The notes: generated by a model not told the origin, from the letters alone. A stretch of DNA of 64,000 bases from Saccharofermentans sp. (GCA_024403675.1 JAKSRH010000002.1:1-64000), one strand, 5' to 3'; positions 19,284 through 30,130 are shown, numbered from the stretch's first letter. Translations and numbers: made by a program.

Positions 19284-19964
19284 TCAATAATCGTAGTGGA
19301 TTGTTCTAGAAAGAGTAATAATTTCCTCACATTCGAGCTTCAAAGAAGACTTATCTACACCATCCATAATAGTAGTTGCAAGAAGAGGGATGCCAGTAAG
19401 CTTACTTGCCTCCATAATAATCTTCTCACCTTCCATAATATGCTCGGGAGTAGTGTACTCAAGAAGGTTTGTATTATTTATATAACCTGTAATTTTCATT
19501 CTGGCAGCTTCTTGAAGCTCGTGAGTCATCTGTGCAATACCCATAGGATCAGAAGTAAATGGTCTAAGAGTATTTACTACCATGTAAAGACCAGCATCAA
19601 TACCCTCAAGTCTACTCTTCAAATAACCAAGAACATTTGCACCCATGTCCTCGCCACCGATATCAAACACACCAGCATAGGACTCATCATCAAAAATGAT
19701 ATACATTTCGCCACTTAATACAGGAGCGTCAACATTAGAGCCAGCATAAGAAGGAAATACAATTCTTATATCACTTTCTTCAAGTTTCTTTGCAGCATCA
19801 GCAGAACGATAAAATGGATTAACGATATCCATGTCAGCAAGAAGTACCTTTTGATCTGGATGTGACTCTTTCATGAGCTTGGCAAAATTAACAGAAACCT
19901 CTGACTTGCCGCTACCATAGGCACCAATAATAATGTTCAATCTATTCTTATCAAATAAACTCAT
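19284..19964 (-). CDS. P-loop ATPase of unknown function
   Basis: 226 aa. A Walker A motif, GAYGSGKSE, lies close to the N-terminus, then DMDIVNPFYRSAD and a Walker-B-like FDIGGEDMGANVLG, in the style of MinD/CobQ-type P-loop proteins. The length and simple architecture suggest a cytosolic nucleotide-dependent switch or chaperone. The start is uncertain: ATG 19964 is chosen because the similarity begins right after it, while an ATG at 19985 or GTG at 19988 would overlap the patatin stop; none has a strong ribosome-binding site. It follows the patatin gene. I do not recognise a specific function. Confidence 0.7.
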   Translation of the reverse strand: MSLFDKNRLNIIIGAYGSGKSEVSVNFAKLMKESHPDQKVLLADMDIVNPFYRSADAAKKLEESDIRIVFPSYAGSNVDAPVLSGEMYIIFDDESYAGVFDIGGEDMGANVLGYLKSRLEGIDAGLYMVVNTLRPFTSDPMGIAQMTHELQEAARMKITGYINNTNLLEYTTPEHIMEGEKIIMEASKLTGIPLLATTIMDGVDKSSLKLECEEIITLSRTIHYDY

Positions 19965-19971
19965 ATTCACA

Positions 19972-20889
19972 TCAAGCGAGGGCATCACCCATATAACGCT
20001 CGAACTCCTTCCATCTCTTTTTCATGTCATTACGACCAAGATAATAAATATCACCAAGTTTTTCCATATCTGGCTCAAGTCTACCAATATCTAATGGTCG
20101 AGATGGAGCCATAACGAACACTCTACCAATCTTACCAAGATAATCTAATTCGTCGAGCTCCCTATTATATCTATCATTCATATTTTTAAGAGATTTAGCA
20201 AATGCTGGGTAATCTCTATATAATCTATCGATAAGTCTCTTTTGCGCAGGTCCCATGGCAGGGTCTCTATAATCGTTTGCTCTACTCTTTATAACTACGA
20301 TTTTTTCGTAACCATGGTCAATAGCCCACTGGTAAGGAATATTACAACTACAACCACCGTCTAGAAAAATGCCGTCGTTGACAGGCACTGGCTGTGAAAT
20401 AAAAGGCATAGAAGCAGATGCCTTAACGCACTGGAAGAAATCCTTTTGAAAATTCTTCTCAAAGTGAACTGGTTTACCTGTTCTAACATCTGTAGCAGTA
20501 CAAACTAGTCTCCACTTTTTATCATTAAAACGCTGATAATCTAACGGCTCTACACCAGGAAGATCTCCAAAAACATAATCAAAACCAATAACGCCACCAT
20601 CTGTAAAAAGAGGCTTTACACCAACATAATTAGGGTCATGACGATATCTTAAATTAATACGTGCAGAACGACCAATCTGACCAGCTGTATAATTAACAGC
20701 ATTAAGAGCACCAGCAGAAACTCCGATTACGCACTCGAAGTTAATCCCCTTCTGTAAAAAAAGGTCGATAATACCTTCCTCGTAAATGCATCTAAAGGCG
20801 CCACCTTCTAGGACAAGGCAACCTTTCGTCACCTTGTCTGAAGCATAACCCTTTGGAATACGATTAATGCCACTATAAACGTTACTCAA
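19972..20889 (-). CDS. Patatin-like phospholipase
   Basis: 305 aa. The patatin catalytic dyad is visible: an oxyanion-hole LEGGAFRC (27-34), nucleophile GVSAG (S58) and FLDGG (D177). Bacterial patatins of this size (RssA/YjjU type) act as intracellular acyl hydrolases on lipids. It follows mutS2 by 21 bases and probably shares its transcript. Confidence 0.9.
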   Translation of the reverse strand: MSNVYSGINRIPKGYASDKVTKGCLVLEGGAFRCIYEEGIIDLFLQKGINFECVIGVSAGALNAVNYTAGQIGRSARINLRYRHDPNYVGVKPLFTDGGVIGFDYVFGDLPGVEPLDYQRFNDKKWRLVCTATDVRTGKPVHFEKNFQKDFFQCVKASASMPFISQPVPVNDGIFLDGGCSCNIPYQWAIDHGYEKIVVIKSRANDYRDPAMGPAQKRLIDRLYRDYPAFAKSLKNMNDRYNRELDELDYLGKIGRVFVMAPSRPLDIGRLEPDMEKLGDIYYLGRNDMKKRWKEFERYMGDALA

Positions 20890-20910
20890 AATATCTATCC
20901 ACTTTCGTTA

Positions 20911-23379
20911 TTAATAAAGCTCTGCAATAGTTACGCCGTCGTCACCCTCACCTGGCATACCAAGTCTGTGGGATTTAACACGAGAATCTCCTCTAAGCAT
21001 AACATCTACTGTAGAACGAAGCGCGCCTGTTCCCTTTCCATGCACGATTCTAATATTTTTTATACCTGCTAACTGACAGTCATCAATGTAACTGTCAAGA
21101 GCACTTTCAGCTTCCATGGATGTCTTTCCAAGAAGCATAAGTTCAGACATAACCTCAGTTGATTTCTTGTATCTCATCTGTGTAGCTGAATCAGCCTTGT
21201 AATTTACTGGCACATCTCTGCGAGTTTTAGTTGGCTGTTCCTTTTTCTCTGTCTGAGAAGCAGTTGGCATACGCAGCTGCTTAATATCAACTGTATATGT
21301 AAGACTACCACATGAAATTCTGACTTTCTTATTCTTGCCAGAAGGCGCGGATACTACGACACCTGTAGTATTCATACTTGGCACAAAATAAGTCTCACCT
21401 TCCTTGACACTCTTAGGTGGCTCACCTGGAAGAGAAATCTCCAAGATTTTATCGTCTTCATCATCAGATCTTAAATCCTTGATACCAGCACGAAGTCTTC
21501 TTCTAATCTTATCAAGCTCCTCGAGCTGTTCTTCCTTATCTGTCTTTCTATTCTTCTTACGAAGATCACGAATAAGATTATCAAGTTCCTCTTCTTTTTC
21601 TTCGAGAAGCTCCTTCTGCTTTGCCCTAGAATCATTAAGAATTCTAGTTTTTGAAGCCTTAAGCGCTGCCTTCTCGTCGTTAAGAGCCTGAATCTTCTCC
21701 ATAAGCTCATTATTAAGCTTCTCATTTTCTTCCTTAAGACGAGCTGCTTCCTTGGAGTTACTCTGTGCCTCAGAAATAAGGCGCTCAAAACTAACTTCCT
21801 CTTCTGAAAGTCTCTTCATAGCATCGTCAATAATGCGGTTAGGAAGACCAAGTTTCTTCGAAATAACAAAAGCGTTACTAACACCAGGCGTACCGATAAC
21901 AAGTCTATATGTTGGTGACAAAGTATCCGTATCAAACTCACAAGAAGCATTCATTACGCCCTCTGTAGTAAGAGCATAAGCCTTAAGCTCCTTATAGTGA
22001 GTAGTAGCCATGGTTACGCATCCCTTTTCGTAAAGCTCATCAAGAACCGCAATGGCAAGTGCCGCACCCTCTGCAGGATCAGTACCAGAACCAAGCTCAT
22101 CCAAAAGGACAAGAGATTTGCCTCTCACGTTCTTGAGAATAAATACGATATTAGACATCTGTGCAGAGAATGTAGAAAGGCTCTGCTCGATGCTTTGCTC
22201 ATCTCCAATACCTGCTAACACCCTGTCAAATACAGCAATCTCTGAACCTACACTACAAGGAATCATAAGACCTGCCATCGCCATAAGAGTTAAAAGGCCA
22301 CAAGTCTTAAGAGATACAGTCTTACCACCAGTATTAGGACCTGTAATAATAAGAGATCTATAGTTATAACCATTCTCGATATCTACTGGAACCACAACCT
22401 CTGGATCAATAAGAGGATGTCGAGCCTTCATAAGTCTTATATGACCATCTGTATTAAGTGCAGGCACCACCGCATCCATCTCTATAGCAAGATCTGCCTT
22501 AGCACACGCAAGATCAATACAAGAAACAATAGAAATATCACTTTCAATTCTATTGCGCTCTTTCTTAACACCGTGAGTGAGATCCTCGAGAATTCTTTCA
22601 ATCTCAGCCTTCTCCATAGAAGCTAACTCACGAAGTCTATTGTTAGCCTCTACTACAGCCATAGGCTCTACAAAGATAGTCTGACCTGTAGAAGATGTAT
22701 CGTGAACAATACCTGGAAGTCTAGATTTAAACTCTGCTCTAAGAGGTACGCAGAAACGCTCACCTCTTATAGTAATAATTGCTTCCTGAAGAATATCTTC
22801 GTTATTACGAATTACTCTATCGAGAATAACTCTGATATTTCTAGAAATATCCTTCTGCTCTCTTCTAATCTCATAGAGTTCATTAGAAGCTCTATCGTAA
22901 ATCTCATCTTCACCTGCAATAGCATTGCTAATTCTCTTCTCGAGACTCTCAACTGTATCAAGAGCATCAATTGATGAGAAAAGATTTGTTTCTGCCATAT
23001 CTGCATGTTCATTAGAGATTACAGCCTTAAGTCCAGCTGTACTTCTAAGAAAAATAGCAATATCAAGAAGTTGACGAGTGGACAAAATACCACCCGCCTT
23101 TGTATAAGATAATGCGTCGTTAATCTTAGGAAATCCACCCATTGGGAGTGGACCATACTTGTTAATGTACGTGTAAGCTTCATTAGTATCATTTAACGCC
23201 TCGGCTACTACACTGTAATCGGTAGTAGGAACGAGATCCTGCGCTAATGACTTACCATACTCAGTTCTCGCAAGAGATGTGAGTCTTGAAATAATCTTAT
23301 CAAACTCAAGGACGCGTAAAACGCGTCCTTTTATTTGTTTTCTTATAGCTTCTTCTTCAAAAGTTGTGTATTTATACAT
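20911..23379 (-). CDS. mutS2: Endonuclease MutS2
   Basis: 822 aa. The MutS-type ATPase core carries Walker A GPNTGGKT (347-354) and Walker B LLDELGSGTDPAEG (about 424-437). A long charged coiled-coil insertion (about 515-640) follows, and a C-terminal Smr nuclease domain ends with HGKGTGALR. No mismatch-recognition domain is present, which separates it from MutS1. MutS2 is implicated in suppressing recombination and, in Firmicutes, in rescue of collided ribosomes. The first 17 residues are an extension relative to the usual start, and codons 16-24 form a perfect 10-bp hairpin. It lies 15 bases after pfkA. Confidence 0.95.
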   Translation of the reverse strand: MYKYTTFEEEAIRKQIKGRVLRVLEFDKIISRLTSLARTEYGKSLAQDLVPTTDYSVVAEALNDTNEAYTYINKYGPLPMGGFPKINDALSYTKAGGILSTRQLLDIAIFLRSTAGLKAVISNEHADMAETNLFSSIDALDTVESLEKRISNAIAGEDEIYDRASNELYEIRREQKDISRNIRVILDRVIRNNEDILQEAIITIRGERFCVPLRAEFKSRLPGIVHDTSSTGQTIFVEPMAVVEANNRLRELASMEKAEIERILEDLTHGVKKERNRIESDISIVSCIDLACAKADLAIEMDAVVPALNTDGHIRLMKARHPLIDPEVVVPVDIENGYNYRSLIITGPNTGGKTVSLKTCGLLTLMAMAGLMIPCSVGSEIAVFDRVLAGIGDEQSIEQSLSTFSAQMSNIVFILKNVRGKSLVLLDELGSGTDPAEGAALAIAVLDELYEKGCVTMATTHYKELKAYALTTEGVMNASCEFDTDTLSPTYRLVIGTPGVSNAFVISKKLGLPNRIIDDAMKRLSEEEVSFERLISEAQSNSKEAARLKEENEKLNNELMEKIQALNDEKAALKASKTRILNDSRAKQKELLEEKEEELDNLIRDLRKKNRKTDKEEQLEELDKIRRRLRAGIKDLRSDDEDDKILEISLPGEPPKSVKEGETYFVPSMNTTGVVVSAPSGKNKKVRISCGSLTYTVDIKQLRMPTASQTEKKEQPTKTRRDVPVNYKADSATQMRYKKSTEVMSELMLLGKTSMEAESALDSYIDDCQLAGIKNIRIVHGKGTGALRSTVDVMLRGDSRVKSHRLGMPGEGDDGVTIAELY

Positions 23380-23394
23380 TTATCTTCCGTTCAA

Positions 23395-24450
23395 TTAGGA
23401 AAGACGCTTAGCTGTATCAATATCCTTCTCAGCAATAGTCTTCTTCATAGCAAGACCTTCCTCGATATCGATATCATCAATCTTTCCGTTCTTCTCAATA
23501 ATAAGTCTATTGTATCTACCCTCAAGCAAGCAGTCGATAGCACGTGCACCCATAAGAGAAGCAGTTGTTCTATCACGAAGTGTTGGAGAACCACCTCTCT
23601 GGAGGTGACCAAGAATTGTAGGTCTAGACTCGATACCTGTCTGTGCCTCAATCTTCTCTGCAATCTCTGCTGCATTACCAGCACCCTCAGCAACAATAAC
23701 AATGTAATGTCTCTTACCCTTGTTACGTCCGTCAAGGATTGTTCTAATAACATCACGATTGAAGTCTGTCTCTACCTCAGGGATAAGAATAACTTCAGCA
23801 CCAGTAGCAATACCTACATTAAGCGCAATATAACCTGCATGACGACCCATAACCTCGATTACAGAACATCTCTCATGTGAAGATGCTGTATCACGGAGCT
23901 TATCGATAGCTTCCATAGCAGTATTCATAGCTGTGTCATAGCCAATTGTGTACTCAGTACAAGCGATATCGTTATCAATTGTACCAGGGATACCAATTAC
24001 AGGAACGCCGAGTCTAGCAAGAGCTCTAGCACCCTGGAAGGAACCATCACCACCAGAAACGATAAGTGCATCAAGGTCATAAACCTGCATCATACGTGCG
24101 CCCTGAAGAACACCTTCCTTAGTCATAAATGTCTTGGATCTAGCTGTCATGAGGAATGTACCACCACGCTGAAGTGTCTCAGATACATCTCTAACACCGA
24201 TAGGAGAAATCTCACCCTTCCAAAGACCATGGTAACCTCTAGTTACACCATATACTTCAAGGCCAGAATTAATACCAGTTCTAACAACTGAACGAATTGT
24301 AGCGTTCATACCAGGTGCATCGCCACCAGATGTAAGTACGCCAACCTTCTTAATCTTCTTCTCACCTGGCTCTGTTACACCATTGTAGCTCTTAGCTGTC
24401 AATTCAGAAATCTCTGGTAAATTATCTTCTGTGTAAAGTAAATCAAACAT
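23395..24450 (-). CDS. pfkA: ATP-dependent 6-phosphofructokinase
   Basis: 351 aa. Motifs are GGDAPGMNATIR (about 42-53), SGGDGSFQGA, in which the Gly after GGD indicates ATP rather than pyrophosphate as donor, PGTIDNDI and MGRHAGYIA. It phosphorylates fructose-6-phosphate, the committed step of glycolysis, and complements the glycogen cluster in carbon flow. An N-terminal extension of about 33 residues precedes the core. A GGAGGG site lies before the ATG. The dnaE-pfkA neighbourhood is typical of Firmicutes. Confidence 0.95.
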   Translation of the reverse strand: MFDLLYTEDNLPEISELTAKSYNGVTEPGEKKIKKVGVLTSGGDAPGMNATIRSVVRTGINSGLEVYGVTRGYHGLWKGEISPIGVRDVSETLQRGGTFLMTARSKTFMTKEGVLQGARMMQVYDLDALIVSGGDGSFQGARALARLGVPVIGIPGTIDNDIACTEYTIGYDTAMNTAMEAIDKLRDTASSHERCSVIEVMGRHAGYIALNVGIATGAEVILIPEVETDFNRDVIRTILDGRNKGKRHYIVIVAEGAGNAAEIAEKIEAQTGIESRPTILGHLQRGGSPTLRDRTTASLMGARAIDCLLEGRYNRLIIEKNGKIDDIDIEEGLAMKKTIAEKDIDTAKRLS

Positions 24451-24471
24451 GTATGTGCCCTCCGAGTGGAA

Positions 24472-24499
24472 ATAATAACGTATTCATTTTCCAATCCAA
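24472..24499 (-). promoter_or_regulatory. Possible promoter of pfkA
   Basis: In the 86-base gap after dnaE, the minus strand reads TTGGAT (24499-24494), 16 bases, TATTAT (24477-24472), about 20 bases before the ATG. It would let pfkA-mutS2 be expressed independently of dnaE. Confidence 0.45.
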
Positions 24500-24536
24500 T
24501 TATACACTATGAATCGAGATTGCGATTGTAAAATAT

Positions 24537-27500
24537 TTATTTTATATATGTAAATCCTTCTACGCCCTGTAATCTCTGCAATCTAGCTAGAACCTCAGGA
24601 TTTACGCTTACATTACAAGCGTCACTCAAGCTAATCATGCTTCCATCATGTGTAAACTCCACTGACACTGGTGTACTTCCATGGAAAAACACCAAGAAAT
24701 TAAGAAGTCTCTGAAATGCTTCACCCATAGGATCACCATTAAAAGATAGAACAAGTCTATTCTCAACGACCATTACAGGTTCTTCTACCTTAACTATTGG
24801 TCTATCAGATTTACTTGCGGCCAAGACATATCTGTACATCTTGTCATCCTTGATATTTGCCACTTGTTCATTAGATGTAGGCATAGAAAATACTCTATCC
24901 ACTGTCAAGGATACCTTATCATCGCCACGAACACGTCTCTTGCCTATCAGAATATAAGATTGGTTAGGATTAAGCTTGTAGTTATTTTCTTCAAACACCT
25001 TACCAAAAAGCACAGCTTCAAACTGACCATAAAGATCTTCAAAGACGCAAGTAGCCATGGAAGTCTTCGCCTTAGTAGTGCGAAGCTTTTTACTAAGCAT
25101 AATACCTGCCATAACTACGGAAGCACCATCATCTAATGAATCTAGCTTATCTTCCTCTCTAGCAATCTGGAACATTCTAGAGTTAAAAGTAGTGAGGTCA
25201 TCAATATAACCGCGAACATTATCCAGAGGATGTCCTGAAAGATAAATACCAATCATTTCCTTTTCATAGGAAAGAATCTCATCTTTGGGAAATTCCTCTG
25301 TATTAAATATTCTTACGGTAGACTCTGCAGCACTAGTTCCTATATCAAATAAACTGAGCTGACCTTCAACCTGACTACTATTTCCTGAACTTAATTTATC
25401 AAGCTCTGCTCTAACAGTAGCTATCATCGTAGCACGACCAAGACCTGTAAAATCCAAGGCTGATGCTAATATTAATGATTCAGCAGTATTCTTTTTAAGA
25501 CCAAACTTAGATCCTCGAATAAGAAAATCCTCAAAATCTTTAAAGCTACCATTCTTACTTCTTTCAGTCTCGATATCTCTAACGGCACCCTCACCTACAT
25601 TCTTGATAAGTGAAAGTCCAATTCTAATAGCGCCATCTCCCTCTGTAGTGAACTTGGCATAACTAGAATTAACATCAGGTGGGAGTATCTTGATGCCCAT
25701 ATTCTTACAAGCATCCATGTATCTAGATGACTGACCAATATCCCCACGATATGAATTAAGAGTAGCCGCCATAAACTCACTTGGATAAAAGCGTTTCATA
25801 TAACCAGTGTAATAAGCAACTACAGCATATGAAGCAGCATGGGCCTTGTTAAAAGCATATCCAGCAAAACCGCTTACATCATCGAAGATTTTGGCAGCAA
25901 CAGCCTCAGGCACTCCACGTTTTATAGCACCATCAATAGTCTTACCAGTCTCATCAACACCGCCATAAACGAAGAGATTACGATAACTATCCATCATCTT
26001 ACGACTCTTCTTACTCATGGCTCTACGAACATTATCGGACTGTCCCATAGAAAATCCTGCTAAATCTCGAACAACTTGCATTACCTGCTCCTGATAAACC
26101 ATACAACCGTATGTCACATCAAGAATTGGTTCCAAAAGCGGATGGTCATACACAATCTCAGATGGATCGTGTTTACACTTTACATACTTTGGAATCTGCT
26201 CCATAGGACCAGGTCTATAAAGAGAAATACCCGCGATAATATCCTCTATAGATGTTGGCTTCAAATCTTTCATAAATGAAGTCATTCCACTACTTTCTAA
26301 CTGGAACACACCGATAGTATCTCCATCACCAATCATCTTATATACTTCTGGTGCATCAAAAGACAACTTATCGTATTCAATATCAATTCCCTTATTAGCC
26401 TTCACCATAGCGGCAGCATCACGAAGCACGGTAAGAGTACGAAGGCCAAGGAAATCGAATTTAAGAAGACCAATACTCTCGATATCTGGCTTGTCATATT
26501 GAACCACTACAGCATCTTCATTAAGAGACAAAGGTGCTATATCTGTAATTGGCTCGCCAGAAATAATTACACCTGCAGCGTGAGTAGTAGTATGTCTAGG
26601 TAATCCCTCAAGCTTAAGAGCAATATCTATTACCTTACGTACTGCATCATTGGTGTCATACTCTTTCTTAAACTCCGGCACATTCTCTAGCACAGCCTTA
26701 AGATCCATATCCATAGATGGAATCATCTTAGCGAGGCGATCTGTCTCATTAAGAGGAAACTCCATTACTCTAGCTACATCTCTAAGACAAAGCTTTGCCT
26801 TAAGTGTTCCGAAAGCAATTACCTGAGAAACATGTTCTGCACCATATTTACGAGCAACGTAATCAATTACTTCCTGTCGTCTTTCGACACAGAAATCAAT
26901 ATCAAAATCCGGCATGGATACACGCTCACTATTAAGAAAGCGCTCAAATACCAAGTTGTATTTAATAGGGTCGAGATTGGTAATACCAATAGCATAGGCT
27001 ACAAGTGAACCTGCACCTGAACCTCTACCAGGACCTACAATAATACTATTTGTCTTTGCATAATTAACATAGTCCCACACGATAAGGTAATAATCGGTAT
27101 ATCCCATACCAGCAATTACACCCAACTCATACTCAAGTCTGTCGGCATACACCTTAACATCAGCTGCAGCACCATTAATCTTAAATCGTTTCTTAAGCCC
27201 TTCCACAGAAAGTGTTTTAAGATATTCTTCATGAGATGAAAACTCAGACGGAACCTCGTACTTAGGCAAATGAATTGTATTAAAATCAAATTCTACGTTA
27301 CATTTCTCTGCAATAAGTCCTGTATTATCAATGGCTTGTGGTATCTCAGAAAAATAACGGCGCATCTCAGTCTCTGACTTTACATAAAAATCATTGGCTG
27401 CCATCTTCATTCTATTGGTATCGCTTACCTTAACACCTGTACCGATACACATAAGCGCATCATGAGCCTCAAAATCATCCGCCTTAAGATAATGGCAATC

Positions 27501-28118
27501 ATTGGTAGCTACTAAAGGAATACCTGTCTGATTAGAAAGACGAATGAGAGCAGAATTAACAATAGCCTGCTCCTTCAAAGTATTGGACTGTATCTCAAGA
27601 TAATAATTACCTTCACCAAAAAGGTCTCTATACCAAAGAGCCTCTTTTTGCGCTTCATCTAACTTACCTTCAAGGATAAGACTTGGGATTCTACCCGCAA
27701 TACAAGCAGACAAGCAAATAAGTCCCTCATGGTATTTCTCAAGAACTTCCTTATCCACACGAGGTCGTCTATAAAATCCTTCAATATAACCTATAGATAC
27801 AAGTCTATTTAAATTCTTAAGACCCTCATTATCCTTAGCAAGAAGAATTAAGTGATTATATGGTCTCGCACCCGTAGATGCTTCCTTATCATATCTAGAA
27901 CCAGGAGCAACATATACTTCACATCCAATAATAGGCTTAATCCCCTGAGCCTTCATTGCCTTATAAAAAACCACCGCACCATACATATTACCGTGATCAG
28001 TAATGGCACAAGAATCCATGCCCATCTCTTTAAGTCGATGTGCCAAATCATCTACTCTGATTGCACCATCGAGCAGACTGTATTCTGTATGAAGATGTAA
28101 ATGTACAAAATTACCCAC
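24537..28118 (-). CDS. dnaE: DNA polymerase III subunit alpha, DnaE type
   Basis: 1193 aa. It starts with a PHP domain (HLHLHTEYSLLDGA; AITDHGNMYG), followed by the C-family polymerase core with the catalytic PDFDIDF motif (403-409) and GPGRGSGAGSLVAY, then helix-hairpin-helix and OB domains toward the C-terminus. In Firmicutes with PolC this replicase extends primers on the lagging strand. The start lies 2 bases after the uvrB stop, so the two genes are co-transcribed. Confidence 0.96.
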   Translation of the reverse strand: MGNFVHLHLHTEYSLLDGAIRVDDLAHRLKEMGMDSCAITDHGNMYGAVVFYKAMKAQGIKPIIGCEVYVAPGSRYDKEASTGARPYNHLILLAKDNEGLKNLNRLVSIGYIEGFYRRPRVDKEVLEKYHEGLICLSACIAGRIPSLILEGKLDEAQKEALWYRDLFGEGNYYLEIQSNTLKEQAIVNSALIRLSNQTGIPLVATNDCHYLKADDFEAHDALMCIGTGVKVSDTNRMKMAANDFYVKSETEMRRYFSEIPQAIDNTGLIAEKCNVEFDFNTIHLPKYEVPSEFSSHEEYLKTLSVEGLKKRFKINGAAADVKVYADRLEYELGVIAGMGYTDYYLIVWDYVNYAKTNSIIVGPGRGSGAGSLVAYAIGITNLDPIKYNLVFERFLNSERVSMPDFDIDFCVERRQEVIDYVARKYGAEHVSQVIAFGTLKAKLCLRDVARVMEFPLNETDRLAKMIPSMDMDLKAVLENVPEFKKEYDTNDAVRKVIDIALKLEGLPRHTTTHAAGVIISGEPITDIAPLSLNEDAVVVQYDKPDIESIGLLKFDFLGLRTLTVLRDAAAMVKANKGIDIEYDKLSFDAPEVYKMIGDGDTIGVFQLESSGMTSFMKDLKPTSIEDIIAGISLYRPGPMEQIPKYVKCKHDPSEIVYDHPLLEPILDVTYGCMVYQEQVMQVVRDLAGFSMGQSDNVRRAMSKKSRKMMDSYRNLFVYGGVDETGKTIDGAIKRGVPEAVAAKIFDDVSGFAGYAFNKAHAASYAVVAYYTGYMKRFYPSEFMAATLNSYRGDIGQSSRYMDACKNMGIKILPPDVNSSYAKFTTEGDGAIRIGLSLIKNVGEGAVRDIETERSKNGSFKDFEDFLIRGSKFGLKKNTAESLILASALDFTGLGRATMIATVRAELDKLSSGNSSQVEGQLSLFDIGTSAAESTVRIFNTEEFPKDEILSYEKEMIGIYLSGHPLDNVRGYIDDLTTFNSRMFQIAREEDKLDSLDDGASVVMAGIMLSKKLRTTKAKTSMATCVFEDLYGQFEAVLFGKVFEENNYKLNPNQSYILIGKRRVRGDDKVSLTVDRVFSMPTSNEQVANIKDDKMYRYVLAASKSDRPIVKVEEPVMVVENRLVLSFNGDPMGEAFQRLLNFLVFFHGSTPVSVEFTHDGSMISLSDACNVSVNPEVLARLQRLQGVEGFTYIK

Positions 28119-28120
28119 AA

Positions 28121-30115
28121 TTAATCCTTAGTCTTAAGAGATATAATGATATCTCTAATTTCTGCAGCTCTCTCAAAATCGAGATCCTTCGCTGCTTTCT
28201 TCATTTCACCTGTAAGACGTTCAATCATCTTAGCCTTATCTTCTGGAGAAGCCTTAACAACATCACCTGTATTAACAAGCTTCTTAACATCCGCTTTCTT
28301 GACTTTACTACCCTTAGTAGAGTCATTAACAATCTCAAAGATATTACGGATATCCTTCTTGATTGTCTTCGGAACAATGCCATGCTCTTCATTATATTTC
28401 TTCTGAATCTCACGACGTCTATTAGTCTCTGAGATAGCATTCATCATGGAATCGGTAATCTCATCAGCATAAAGAATTACCTTACCATTGGCATTTCTCG
28501 CACAACGTCCAATAATCTGAATAAGAGAACGTTCAGATCTTAAGAATCCTTCCTTATCAGCATCAAGAATCATAAGTCTAGATACCTCTGGCAAATCGAT
28601 ACCTTCACGCAAAAGATTAATACCAACGATAACATCAATCTCATCTAGACGAAGTTTATTAAGAATCTCCATACGCTCTACAGTCTCAATATCAGAATGC
28701 AAATATGAAACTCGTATGCCTTCTTTCTCCAAGAACGCAGTAAGATCCTCAGACATCTTCTTAGTAAGAGTCATAATAAGACTCTTCTCACCACGCTTGT
28801 TATTCTCAGCAAGTTCATGAAGAATATCTTCAATCTGACCCTCAACTGGTCTAATAGCAATCTCCGGTTCAAGAAGACCTGTAGGTCTAATAACCTGCTC
28901 TACAATCTGTTCTGAATGTTCCTTCTCATAATCTGCAGGTGTAGCAGATACAAAGATAGTGCGACCCATACGCTCCTCAAATTCTGGGAACTGCAATGGT
29001 CTATTATCATATGCAGATGGAAGTCTGAATCCATAATCTACAAGCATATTCTTACGAGATCTATCACCATTGTACATAGCACCAACCTGTGACACTGTGA
29101 CATGAGACTCATCTATAAACATTAAGTAATCATCAGGAAAGAAGTCCAAAAGTGTACAAGGTGGTTCTCCTGCCTGACGCTGAGCAATATGACGAGAATA
29201 GTTCTCAATACCCTTACAAAAACCAGTCTGGCGTAAAAGTTCCATATCATATCTAGTACGCTGCTCAAGACGATATGCCTCTATAGGCTTACCTTCTTCT
29301 CTAAAATACTCGATACGCTCATCTAACTCTTGTTCAATAGTCTCGATTGCATGATCAAGCTTTGCTCTACCAGTAGCATAGTGAGAGGCAGGAAAAATTT
29401 CCACAAAAGTCTTCTTCCACTCCACCTTACCTGTAAGGTAATGAACCATAGAAATAGACTCTATCTCATCCCCAAAGAAACTAACTCTAGTAAGATACTC
29501 CTCAGAATCTGGAGTAAAGATGTCAATGACATCTCCCCTACATCTAAAGGTACCACGCTTAAGATCAAAATCATTACGCTCATACTGAATGTTAATAAGC
29601 TCAGCCATAACAGCATCACGGCTAATCTCAAGACCAACATGAAGACTAACCATAAGAGACATATAGTCTTCCTTCTCGCCTATACCATAAATACAAGATA
29701 CAGATGAAATAACAATAACATCATCACGAGTAAGAAGTGATCTAGTAGCAGAGTGACGCATACGGTCAATCTCATCATTAATAGAACTATCCTTCTCAAT
29801 ATAAGTATCAGAAGCCGCAATATAAGCCTCAGGCTGATAGTAATCGTAATATGATACGAAATACTCTACAGCATTATTAGGAAACAACTCTTTAAACTCA
29901 GAATAAAGCTGTCCTGCCAAAGTCTTGTTATGAGCAAGAATCAAAGTAGGTCTATTAACACGTGCAATAACATTGGCCATGGTAAACGTCTTACCAGAAC
30001 CTGTAACACCTAATAAAGTCTGCGCCTTGCAGCCCTTATTAAGTGCATCAACAATACTATCTATAGCCTTTGGCTGATCACCTGAAGGTTTGTAATCGGA
30101 AACTAATTCAAACAT
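28121..30115 (-). CDS. uvrB: Excinuclease ABC subunit B
   Basis: 664 aa. Walker A GVTGSGKT (about 39-46), the [11 protein letters not shown] beta-hairpin region, helicase motifs DESHVTVSQ and IIGRCARN, and a C-terminal UVR domain ([20 protein letters not shown]) are all present. It is the damage-verification helicase of nucleotide excision repair and binds UvrA and UvrC. The ATG has no Shine-Dalgarno sequence. Instead a TATAAT box ends exactly 6 bases before it, predicting a leaderless message. It is the first gene before dnaE. Confidence 0.96.
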   Translation of the reverse strand: MFELVSDYKPSGDQPKAIDSIVDALNKGCKAQTLLGVTGSGKTFTMANVIARVNRPTLILAHNKTLAGQLYSEFKELFPNNAVEYFVSYYDYYQPEAYIAASDTYIEKDSSINDEIDRMRHSATRSLLTRDDVIVISSVSCIYGIGEKEDYMSLMVSLHVGLEISRDAVMAELINIQYERNDFDLKRGTFRCRGDVIDIFTPDSEEYLTRVSFFGDEIESISMVHYLTGKVEWKKTFVEIFPASHYATGRAKLDHAIETIEQELDERIEYFREEGKPIEAYRLEQRTRYDMELLRQTGFCKGIENYSRHIAQRQAGEPPCTLLDFFPDDYLMFIDESHVTVSQVGAMYNGDRSRKNMLVDYGFRLPSAYDNRPLQFPEFEERMGRTIFVSATPADYEKEHSEQIVEQVIRPTGLLEPEIAIRPVEGQIEDILHELAENNKRGEKSLIMTLTKKMSEDLTAFLEKEGIRVSYLHSDIETVERMEILNKLRLDEIDVIVGINLLREGIDLPEVSRLMILDADKEGFLRSERSLIQIIGRCARNANGKVILYADEITDSMMNAISETNRRREIQKKYNEEHGIVPKTIKKDIRNIFEIVNDSTKGSKVKKADVKKLVNTGDVVKASPEDKAKMIERLTGEMKKAAKDLDFERAAEIRDIIISLKTKD

Positions 30116-30121
30116 AACAAA

Positions 30122-30130
30122 ATTATACCA
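30122..30130 (-). promoter_or_regulatory. Extended -10 promoter at uvrB (leaderless start predicted)
   Basis: On the minus strand TGG-TATAAT (30130-30122) is a perfect extended -10 element; the -35 region (TTTTCT or TTTCTG) is poor. The predicted +1 coincides with the A of the uvrB ATG at 30115. Confidence 0.6.

Noticed and set aside
23308..23340. Terminator-like hairpin with T-run on the plus strand
   Set aside because: There is no plus-strand gene to terminate, and on the coding (minus) strand there is no T-tail; kept only as a coding-region hairpin.
23335..23880. A 181-codon plus-strand ORF across the pfkA/mutS2 junction
   Set aside because: Antisense to two well-supported genes; the sequence is low-complexity Ser/Leu/Asn with no motif.
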